The position numbers were made by a program, and so were the translations under genes. Below the pieces are notes generated by a model that saw only the letters and a list, made by a program, of their open reading frames with translations, made no database searches and was not told the origin of the DNA. A stretch of DNA of 5,287 nt from Flavobacteriales bacterium UBA1958 (GTDB lineage: Bacteria; Bacteroidota; Bacteroidia; Flavobacteriales_D; Sanyastnellaceae), in NCBI GenBank assembly GCA_002336675.1, contig DDEI01000047.1, positions 6,498-11,784 of the forward strand, given 5' to 3'. Shown piece by piece: positions 1 through 5,287 of this stretch (the stretch's first letter is position 1; each line of letters starts with the position of its first letter).

Positions 1-3000
1 CCAGTCTCGCTGTATCCTTCTCCTCTTAAATTCATGATATAGTTACCACTATTTAAGCTTCCTATATACACGGTTGCTATTTGGTTTCCATTAGAAACAA
101 ACCCTAAATCTTCTGTGAAGACTAATTGACCAGAAATATTGTAAATATCTAAAGAAAGCTTCTTGCCTTCAATTAGATTTACTTCCAAATTCACTAAATC
201 TGTTGCTGGATTCGGGAATATTAACAGACTCTTATTAGCAGAAGAAATCTCTGTACCAGTTAACTCTTCAATATTTACAACTCCTCCAGATCTCCAAATT
301 CCCATTCCGTGAGTTCCTATGTACACAAAACCCGTATTGGTAGGATTTTCAATAAATTGTTGAGGACCTCTGTATTGTTGTTTAATATCAAAAACCGGAA
401 CATTTCCAAGATTATTACTACACTGTTCCCACGAATTATTGTCAGATAAATCATTAGTAGCCCAAACGCCAAACTCAGTTGCTACCATAATCACATCGTC
501 TCCAGAAGCTTGATTATCTGTAATGATTACATCATAACAAGGCATGCCAGCAAAGTCTTGTCCTTGACTAAACCAAATGTTATCAAAGAACTCTGTGCCA
601 TTAGTTTGAGCAGCCGTAGTAGCTTCATTTGTAATCCAGACTTTACCACTTCCTCCATAGCCAGCTACTGCGACAGCTATTCTATTCGAATTGTTAGGGT
701 CTATTCCTATCCCCATAGCTGGACCATTTGAATTGAATATTCTAGTCTGAGTTAACTCAGAAACATCTTCATCTCCCCAAAAATCATGAAACCCTGAAAT
801 TCTTGTTACATTCCCGTTACTTGACGCTAAATACATATGATTTCCGTCTAAGGAAAATTCTATGGCATTAACGCTAAAATTACCACTAACCACCTTAGTC
901 CAATCTGGGGTAGTATTCCCGTCAAGAGCTTGGCGGGTAACATATATACCGTCATATGCATAACAAGCGAAGAGTGACGTATAAGGATCTATAATCTCTA
1001 ATGTATCTGGCACATTAAACAAAGTGACATCTTCAATAGTAGCTACTTCTATATCTTCGGTAAACTCAACTGTTACTGTAACTGTACCGTCTAATGTAGT
1101 TTCATCAATTACAATACTCTCATTCGGCAGAATAACTGTTACTTCTGTAATTCCGATTTCAATAGTTTCTGTGAAAGAAAAATCTTCAGAAGAGTATTCT
1201 GTCTCATCAAAATCATACATCAGAGTAATTAAAGAGTCTTCCGTTTCTGTAATAACCTCTTGTGGCAAGGTAAGCTGCGGTCTAATAAATAACGTGTCTT
1301 CCAGAACATGCTCTACGGGTTGATTCAAATTATTCGTTAATACTGTTATCGCAGTTCCAGAGGGGATTGTATCCTCATTTGCCACAAACCTCATGATTTG
1401 TTGGGAGAATGGATCATTCGTATTTTCGAATAATCTTACGACATTAATAAACGGGAAGTTTGACTCTCCTTCTTGCAGCAGTGTACTCAATTCTACATCA
1501 TAGAAGCTATTGAAAGAATTACCTCCATCAAATGATCTTCCAAGAGATCCATACTGACTTGTTACAAACTGTGCCAAATCACTAACAGCAGAAATATCAG
1601 TATCAAAACCATCTCCTCCATATTGGTTAAGACCCAATGTAGATCCTGGACCTACTAAAAATGTACTGTTATCTTGTGTTCCTCCATTTACCTTACCTGT
1701 AGTACTGATCCCAATTCCATAAAACTGTGTAGTATTGTATCCAAAGTTAGATTCTACAAATATTGGATTATCAGAGACTGTAACATCATTAGATTTAAAA
1801 ATCCCACCATCACAACCAATGTACAATTGGTTATTCAGCCACTCAAAATGATGAATGTCAGAATGGACATAGTTTTGACCAAAACCAAAATTAAAAGCTA
1901 GTCTTTGTGGCTGAGTATTAATCCCACCTTCCCAGAGAGTTACACCTCCAACAATGATTCTTTCCTTATCGGTAGGATCTACAGTGATCACTAAATCATA
2001 TCTTCCTTGGGTATTTTCACCAAATGGATCGATGTCTATGTTCGAATTTTGAATATCGTTTGCCGGCCAAATATTAAACCAAGTAACTCCTCCGTTGGTA
2101 GAGGCATAAACACCTCCCATTCTACCGCTAACACTAATTAAAGCATAAACATAATTTGGATCTTGCGGACTAATAGCCAGTCCGACTCTATTTGCACCAG
2201 AAACCGACAATTCTCCCGAAGAATTCCCAGTTACAGTTGTCCAAGAAGCACCTGCATCACTACTCAAGTATACTGCTGTTCCTAGAACAACTAACATTCT
2301 GTTTCCATCAGAAGAAATGACCATGTCCTGACATGATCCAGCAAAAGAAATTCCATTGAAGTCATCATTTACTATACCCGTGGCATCATCATATGTTAGG
2401 AGGCCACCTCGACATCCTATCCATAATAAATCTGGGTCTTGAGGGTCTGCATATAAAACGTCAGTAGATGTTAAGTCTCCATTTGTTGTTAGTAGGTCTG
2501 TAGCAAGGCCATCAACTGCAGACCATGTAACCCCATTATCCGAGCTTTTATACACTCCTGAGCCAAGAAATCCTGATCCACCTGATCCAGATGCACTGTC
2601 GAACAGAGATCCTGTACCTACAAAAATATTTCCATTTCCGATTTGCTCTACAGTGGTTACATTTAAATTTTCTTTAAAGCCAGTCACTCTGAACCATGTG
2701 TTTCCAGAATCCCATGATTGAAATAACCCACCCGAAACTCCTCCTGCAAAAAGAAGACCATCAGCAGTAAAACAAATATCTCTTGTTCTGCCACCAAAAT
2801 TTGTAGGTCCCATTACCTCCCAGTTAATATCAAGACCTAAGTCTTTATTACTGGATTCTTTATTAAATTTACTCACCTTTGCTAGCATACTAGCGTAATC
2901 ACCAGGCTCAATATTTCCCGTATCTACGTTTCGTCTCATCATAGCGTAATGCTCTGCAGCTCCACTAAAACTCTGTTCGTTTCCATTCTTAGTTCTCGGT

Positions 3001-3095
3001 GAATAATCTGAGATGTTCTCCGCACCAGGAACTGATATTACTCCTATTACTAAAGCCACTAGAGCTATTAAAACTAAAGCTATTCTCGTCTTCAT
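1..3095 (-). CDS. Large secreted Asp-box/VPS10-like beta-propeller protein with T9SS type A sorting domain; C-terminus cut by window edge
   Basis: The frame runs 1031 codons from ATG at 3095 to the window edge without a stop. An in-frame TAA (3155-3153) lies upstream and no ATG comes between, which fixes the start. Residues 1 to about 25 are a signal peptide (MKTR, then a hydrophobic run). Residues 35-85 resemble the propeptide-like stretch of this family. From about residue 91 (WEVMGP.NFGGR) a beta-propeller begins, with Asp-boxes S-x-D-x-G-x-x-W at 127-134, 184-191 and 278-285 and degenerate ones at 332-339 (N for D) and 521-528 (F for W). Family landmarks follow: YDLVITVDP (366-374), HSDIHH (411-416), GGTQDN ending at 476, and GGDGF. 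Residues 614-696 are an acidic insert. Propeller-like sequence resumes to about 950. The tail from FPNP (960-963) through IYNISGQ to SLNSGNYIMNL is a T9SS type A (Por secretion tail) domain. It ends at GYSETG, so probably only about 5-10 residues are missing. Predicted route: Sec, then T9SS, to the cell surface or medium. No catalytic residues or substrate can be assigned; such proteins are often labelled glycosyl hydrolase or sialidase from Asp-boxes alone. Confidence 0.93.
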   Translation of the reverse strand, partial: MKTRIALVLIALVALVIGVISVPGAENISDYSPRTKNGNEQSFSGAAEHYAMMRRNVDTGNIEPGDYASMLAKVSKFNKESSNKDLGLDINWEVMGPTNFGGRTRDICFTADGLLFAGGVSGGLFQSWDSGNTWFRVTGFKENLNVTTVEQIGNGNIFVGTGSLFDSASGSGGSGFLGSGVYKSSDNGVTWSAVDGLATDLLTTNGDLTSTDVLYADPQDPDLLWIGCRGGLLTYDDATGIVNDDFNGISFAGSCQDMVISSDGNRMLVVLGTAVYLSSDAGASWTTVTGNSSGELSVSGANRVGLAISPQDPNYVYALISVSGRMGGVYASTNGGVTWFNIWPANDIQNSNIDIDPFGENTQGRYDLVITVDPTDKERIIVGGVTLWEGGINTQPQRLAFNFGFGQNYVHSDIHHFEWLNNQLYIGCDGGIFKSNDVTVSDNPIFVESNFGYNTTQFYGIGISTTGKVNGGTQDNSTFLVGPGSTLGLNQYGGDGFDTDISAVSDLAQFVTSQYGSLGRSFDGGNSFNSFYDVELSTLLQEGESNFPFINVVRLFENTNDPFSQQIMRFVANEDTIPSGTAITVLTNNLNQPVEHVLEDTLFIRPQLTLPQEVITETEDSLITLMYDFDETEYSSEDFSFTETIEIGITEVTVILPNESIVIDETTLDGTVTVTVEFTEDIEVATIEDVTLFNVPDTLEIIDPYTSLFACYAYDGIYVTRQALDGNTTPDWTKVVSGNFSVNAIEFSLDGNHMYLASSNGNVTRISGFHDFWGDEDVSELTQTRIFNSNGPAMGIGIDPNNSNRIAVAVAGYGGSGKVWITNEATTAAQTNGTEFFDNIWFSQGQDFAGMPCYDVIITDNQASGDDVIMVATEFGVWATNDLSDNNSWEQCSNNLGNVPVFDIKQQYRGPQQFIENPTNTGFVYIGTHGMGIWRSGGVVNIEELTGTEISSANKSLLIFPNPATDLVNLEVNLIEGKKLSLDIYNISGQLVFTEDLGFVSNGNQIATVYIGSLNSGNYIMNLRGEGYSET
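1069..1086. repeat. Three tandem ACTGTW hexamers inside the propeller gene
   Basis: On the plus strand the 6-nt unit ACTGTT/ACTGTA occurs three times in a row. On the coding (minus) strand these are alternating Thr and Val codons giving TVTVTV at about residues 671-676, in the acidic beta-rich insert. The best explanation is protein composition (an alternating beta strand); I see no sign of a mobile or regulatory repeat. Confidence 0.5.
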
Positions 3096-3186
3096 ATTAT
3101 TTGGTATTATTTTTAATTTGATTCGGCAATTTACGATAAAATCTAAGCTAAATTATTACAATATTCATCCAGAAAAATCACATTAT

Positions 3187-3206
3187 ATACATCTCAAGAG
3201 ATGAAT
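3187..3206. other. 20-bp imperfect palindrome between lipA and the propeller gene
   Basis: The core CATCTC-AA-GAGATG (3190-3203, plus strand) is a 6-bp inverted repeat around a 2-nt centre. Beyond one A/A mismatch on each side, two further bases pair. It starts 4 nt beyond the hairpin at the lipA stop and about 90 nt upstream of the propeller start. As DNA it could be a dimeric regulator's operator. As minus-strand RNA it would be a short stem with a CUUG-like loop, followed by AU-rich sequence with a UUUUU run about 10 nt on, which is a poor intrinsic terminator. The sequence does not decide between these. Confidence 0.35.
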
Positions 3207-3221
3207 CACCTAAAAAAGGTG
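3207..3221 (-). terminator. Possible weak hairpin overlapping the lipA stop codon
   Basis: Read on the minus strand, CACCT and AGGTG arms (5 bp) flank a TTTTT loop, and the structure includes the lipA TAG stop. Together with the adjacent palindrome (3187-3206) it could form a tandem-hairpin 3' end for the lipA transcript. The stem is short and lacks an immediate U-tract, so termination here is tentative and readthrough into the propeller gene is possible. Confidence 0.25.
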
Positions 3222-4082
3222 TTTCTCTGCATGATAACTACTTCTTACTAGAGGGCCACTCTCTACATACCTAAAACCTTTTTCTAAGCCAATTTCTTTT
3301 AATTGCTCGAATACTTCGGGGGTAATAAACTCCAGCACAGGCAAATGTTTAGGTGTTGGCTGAAGATATTGACCTAAGGTTAGAATATCTACACTAACAC
3401 TTCTTAGATCGTCCATGGTTTCTAAAATTTCATCAAAAGACTCTCCTAATCCGAGCATGACACCTGACTTCGTTTTCATGCCTCCTTCTTTTAATCTTCT
3501 AAGAACTTCTAAACTTCGATTATACTTAGCTTGTATTCGCACTGACTTTGTTAATCTTCTTACTGTCTCCAAATTATGAGACACTATCTCAGGAGCGACA
3601 TCTATTATATGTTGCAGATTATTCCAGTTTCCCGCAAAGTCTGGTACTAATGTTTCTAAAGTCGTCGTTGGAGACTGGTGCCTAATAGCTCTTACTGTCT
3701 TAACCCAAACATCTGCACCACCATCTGCCAAATCATCTCTATCTACACTTGTTATTACAGCATGCTTTACTTCCATAAGCTTAACACTTCTCGCCACTTT
3801 ACCAGGCTCAAACTCATCAACAACTTCAGGTCTACCAGTAATTACCGAACAAAACCCGCAACTTCTGGTACAAATATTTCCTAGTATCATAAAAGTCGCG
3901 GTACCCTCCCCCCAGCACTCTCCCATATTGGGACAGTTTCCGCTTTCACAAATGGTATGAAGTCCATGCTCAGAGACAAGACCTCTAACTCTCTTATAAC
4001 TCTCTCCTGTGGGTAGCTTAACTCTCAACCACTTTGGCTTCGCTACTCTTTGCTTTTTAGATTCTACTGTTTCTGAACTCAT
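3210..4082 (-). CDS. lipA: Lipoyl synthase (radical SAM)
   Basis: LipA inserts two sulfur atoms at C6 and C8 of octanoyl groups bound to lipoyl domains, the last step in making the lipoyl cofactor of pyruvate and 2-oxoglutarate dehydrogenases and glycine cleavage H protein. It acts in the cytoplasm. The 290-residue product has every family hallmark. The auxiliary 4Fe-4S cluster motif CX4CX5C is at C45, C50 and C56. The radical-SAM motif CX3CX2C is at C71, C75 and C78. The C-terminal RSSY motif at 280-283 supplies the serine ligand of the auxiliary cluster and is followed by HAEKH. Other conserved blocks are GECWGEGTATFMILG, AVITSVDRDDL, ETLVPDF and KSGVMLGLGE. Length is normal for the family. 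The ATG at 4082 overlaps the TGA of the upstream gene as ATGA, implying translational coupling. No lipB or lplA gene lies in the window. Identification is essentially certain. Confidence 0.98.
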   Translation of the reverse strand: MSSETVESKKQRVAKPKWLRVKLPTGESYKRVRGLVSEHGLHTICESGNCPNMGECWGEGTATFMILGNICTRSCGFCSVITGRPEVVDEFEPGKVARSVKLMEVKHAVITSVDRDDLADGGADVWVKTVRAIRHQSPTTTLETLVPDFAGNWNNLQHIIDVAPEIVSHNLETVRRLTKSVRIQAKYNRSLEVLRRLKEGGMKTKSGVMLGLGESFDEILETMDDLRSVSVDILTLGQYLQPTPKHLPVLEFITPEVFEQLKEIGLEKGFRYVESGPLVRSSYHAEKHLF

Positions 4083-4816
4083 CGCTTATCATACTTTTTA
4101 CCTACCGAATAACATATAAATATCGAAGGAAAAAACCTTTGATTATTGGCTTCTTCTATCATAATGGGTAATTTATTTAAGAATGCATCCAACACTACTC
4201 CGACTTCTAACTGCTGAACACCTTCATTCTCCCCGCTATACTCAAAAGTGGCCGCGATTTTGGCTACCGCCCCAAAGGTTAATTTCATTTCATCCAGTCC
4301 TCTCAAAAAATTCGCCCTTCCATTTATAATATTGAAATCATGAATTTCAGGATCGTAACGCTCAATGGCAACTGACGCGTCTGTACTTTTCGAAATCTCA
4401 ACGTAAATTGGTTTAAGAAACCCTAAATTCGGACCTAAACCCCACTTGTAACCAATAGCAACTGCTCCATGCCTAATCTTATTTGAAACTATCTTCTTAG
4501 CTCCACACAAAAACCTTAAGGACTGAAAGGCATTTAATTTTCCGTAAGCAAATCTTCTCGAATTATCTCTGCCTTGGTTTGGCAGCTTAAATTCCTTTGG
4601 ATGCTTGATTTTTACAAATTCTAAACTTTTTGTTTTAATCTTAAAAAAGCCCTCATATTTACCTGAATTAAACTGCACACCCCAACCTGATGTACTAAGC
4701 TGAGCCCCACCTGATAACTGATGAGCATAAATCAGACTAGGGCCTTCATAAGCTCCTTGGGACAGACCAATTGATACGAATGCAACAAAAAACAGAATAA
4801 GAATTGAGTATCTCAT
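4079..4816 (-). CDS. Conserved-type hypothetical secreted or outer-membrane beta-rich protein, coupled to lipA
   Basis: This 245-residue protein has a clear N-terminal signal peptide: MRY, then a hydrophobic run to about residue 18, with likely cleavage near S19/Q20 (GLSQ|GAYEG, exact site uncertain). No lipobox cysteine is present at that site, so it does not look like a lipoprotein. The mature part is rich in alternating polar/hydrophobic strands with Gly and aromatics (GGAQLSTSGWGVQF, KYEGFFKIKT, GAVAIGYKWGLG, LEVGVVLDAF). It ends FPSIFICYSVGKKYDKR, a pattern suggesting a small outer-membrane beta-barrel of the kind common in Bacteroidota; the final residue is not aromatic, so this is inference. 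I recognise no named family. The ATG at 4816 is fixed by an in-frame TGA two codons upstream (4825-4823). Its stop overlaps the lipA start by 4 nt, so it is the first gene of the pair, but nothing in it suggests a role in lipoylation. Confidence 0.85.
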   Translation of the reverse strand: MRYSILILFFVAFVSIGLSQGAYEGPSLIYAHQLSGGAQLSTSGWGVQFNSGKYEGFFKIKTKSLEFVKIKHPKEFKLPNQGRDNSRRFAYGKLNAFQSLRFLCGAKKIVSNKIRHGAVAIGYKWGLGPNLGFLKPIYVEISKSTDASVAIERYDPEIHDFNIINGRANFLRGLDEMKLTFGAVAKIAATFEYSGENEGVQQLEVGVVLDAFLNKLPIMIEEANNQRFFPSIFICYSVGKKYDKR

Positions 4817-4823
4817 ATGTAAT

Positions 4824-4855
4824 CAAATTTAAGAATATTTTAGCACCTAAATCAA
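4824..4855 (-). promoter_or_regulatory. Candidate Bacteroidota sigma-A promoter for the hypothetical gene and lipA
   Basis: On the minus strand, TAAATTTG (4831-4824) is an exact match to the TAnnTTTG -7 consensus of Bacteroidota. A TTG (4855-4853) lies 21 nt upstream, at the long end of the usual spacing for the -33 element. The -7 box ends only 7 nt before the ATG at 4816, so transcription from it would give a leader of just a few nucleotides or none. Such boxes also arise by chance in AT-rich DNA. Confidence 0.4.
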
Positions 4856-4863
4856 TTTAACTA

Positions 4864-5277
4864 ATGTCTAAAATATCTTTAGAATATAACGGGGAATTAA
4901 GAAATACTCTTATTCATTTGGAATCAAAAACGGAAATTTTAACAGATGCACCAAAAGACAACAATGGAAAAGGTGAGTCCTTTAGCCCTACAGACTTAGT
5001 AGCCTCATCATTAGCGGCGTGCATGATGACCGTAATTAATATTAGCGACATAAATGGAGTTTTTGGAATAGAAACCTGCTCAGCAGAAGTAGACAAAATC
5101 ATGCAACAAACCCCCAGGAGAATTTCTGAAATAGTCGTAACTCTTAAAATAAAAACTATAGTGGAGTTAAGCCAAAAAAAGCAAAAGGACATCTATGATT
5201 TAGCTCATAATTGTCCAGTAGCATTAAGCTTAAGCAATGAGACAAATCAAAATATATCGATTACTTTTAATCATTAA
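4864..5277 (+). CDS. OsmC/Ohr-family protein (thiol-dependent redox or peroxide-detoxifying type)
   Basis: The 137-residue product has the typical length of a compact OsmC-like protein. These cytoplasmic dimers reduce organic hydroperoxides or related species with two reactive cysteines. Both are present: C53 in the helix segment ASSLAACMMT and C117 in AHNCPVALSL, each in its classic context. The preceding block GKGESFSPTDL contains a conserved Glu (E38) and the SPTDL turn that leads into the first Cys helix. C72 is an additional cysteine with no assigned role. The order (N-terminal strands, SPTDL, Cys helix, central strands, HNCP, C-terminal strand) matches the general OsmC/YhfA-like subgroup better than Ohr proper, so peroxidase activity is likely but the physiological substrate is open. 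The ATG at 4864 is fixed by an in-frame TAA two codons upstream (4858-4860). There is no Shine-Dalgarno sequence, as is usual in this phylum. It is transcribed divergently from the lipA pair across a 47-nt spacer. Confidence 0.93.
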   Translation: MSKISLEYNGELRNTLIHLESKTEILTDAPKDNNGKGESFSPTDLVASSLAACMMTVINISDINGVFGIETCSAEVDKIMQQTPRRISEIVVTLKIKTIVELSQKKQKDIYDLAHNCPVALSLSNETNQNISITFNH

Positions 5278-5287
5278 CTTCCTCCAC

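Noticed and set aside
510..731. 73-codon plus-strand open frame
   Set aside because: Antisense to the C-terminal propeller region of the large gene, with no recognisable features.
1024..1323. 99-codon plus-strand open frame rich in Ser, Val, Ile and Thr
   Set aside because: It lies entirely antisense to the propeller gene, and its odd composition mirrors the acidic Thr/Val-rich insert on the other strand. It shows no family features.
1674..1901. 75-codon plus-strand open frame
   Set aside because: Antisense to the conserved HSDIHH to GGTQDN region of the large gene, where the minus-strand reading is clearly the real one.
1..3095. Sialidase assignment from the Asp-boxes
   Set aside because: Asp-boxes occur in many propeller folds. 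I see no arginine triad or other sialidase catalytic set, so only the fold and export route are claimed.
3127..3161. Possible promoter for the propeller gene (TTG at 3161-3159 with TAGATTTT or TAAATTG on the minus strand)
   Set aside because: Both -7-like boxes deviate from TAnnTTTG and the spacings (13 or 25 nt) fall outside the normal range.
3013..3204. 63-codon plus-strand open frame with a hydrophobic stretch
   Set aside because: Its hydrophobic run is the reverse of the propeller protein's signal peptide and it then crosses the intergenic gap. Nothing supports independent coding.
3678..3884. 68-codon plus-strand open frame
   Set aside because: Antisense to the conserved core of lipA.
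4804..4843. Possible OsmC promoter on the plus strand (TTG at 4804 and TATTTTAG at 4836)
   Set aside because: The -7-like box has one mismatch and the 29-nt spacing to the TTG is too long for the known Bacteroidota promoter layout.
4914..5192. 92-codon minus-strand open frame
   Set aside because: Antisense to the OsmC-family gene, which has both conserved cysteines in correct context on the plus strand.

Overview
This AT-rich window looks like a chromosomal segment from a Bacteroidota bacterium, most likely a marine-type Flavobacteriales (the lower rank is inference). The evidence is a type IX secretion (T9SS) C-terminal sorting domain, a system confined to this phylum; start codons without Shine-Dalgarno sequences; a candidate TAnnTTTG-type -7 promoter box; and a lipoyl synthase with the Bacteroidota-style N-terminus and RSSYHAEKH tail.

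Layout. Positions 1-3095 (minus) hold one open frame of 1031 codons with no stop. It encodes a large secreted Asp-box/VPS10-like beta-propeller protein ending in a T9SS type A sorting domain, and the window edge removes only its last few residues. A 114-nt gap (3096-3209) with two small inverted repeats separates it from lipA (3210-4082, minus). The lipA start overlaps the stop of an upstream signal-peptide-bearing hypothetical protein (4079-4816, minus) in an ATGA arrangement, so those two form a translationally coupled pair. A 47-nt divergent spacer (4817-4863) follows, then an OsmC-family protein (4864-5277, plus). About 10 nt of unassigned sequence end the window. No stretch over 300 bases lacks a gene.

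Function. LipA makes the lipoyl cofactor for 2-oxoacid dehydrogenases and the glycine cleavage system. The OsmC-like protein is probably a thiol-dependent peroxide-detoxifying or related redox protein. Lipoyl groups are thiol/peroxide sensitive, but a functional link between the divergent genes is only inference. The propeller protein is exported by Sec and then T9SS and probably acts on the cell surface or outside the cell; its target is unknown.

I see no tRNA, rRNA, CRISPR, insertion sequence, phage gene or recognisable new multi-gene system. The most unusual element is an 83-residue segment inside the propeller protein with 22 acidic and no basic residues.
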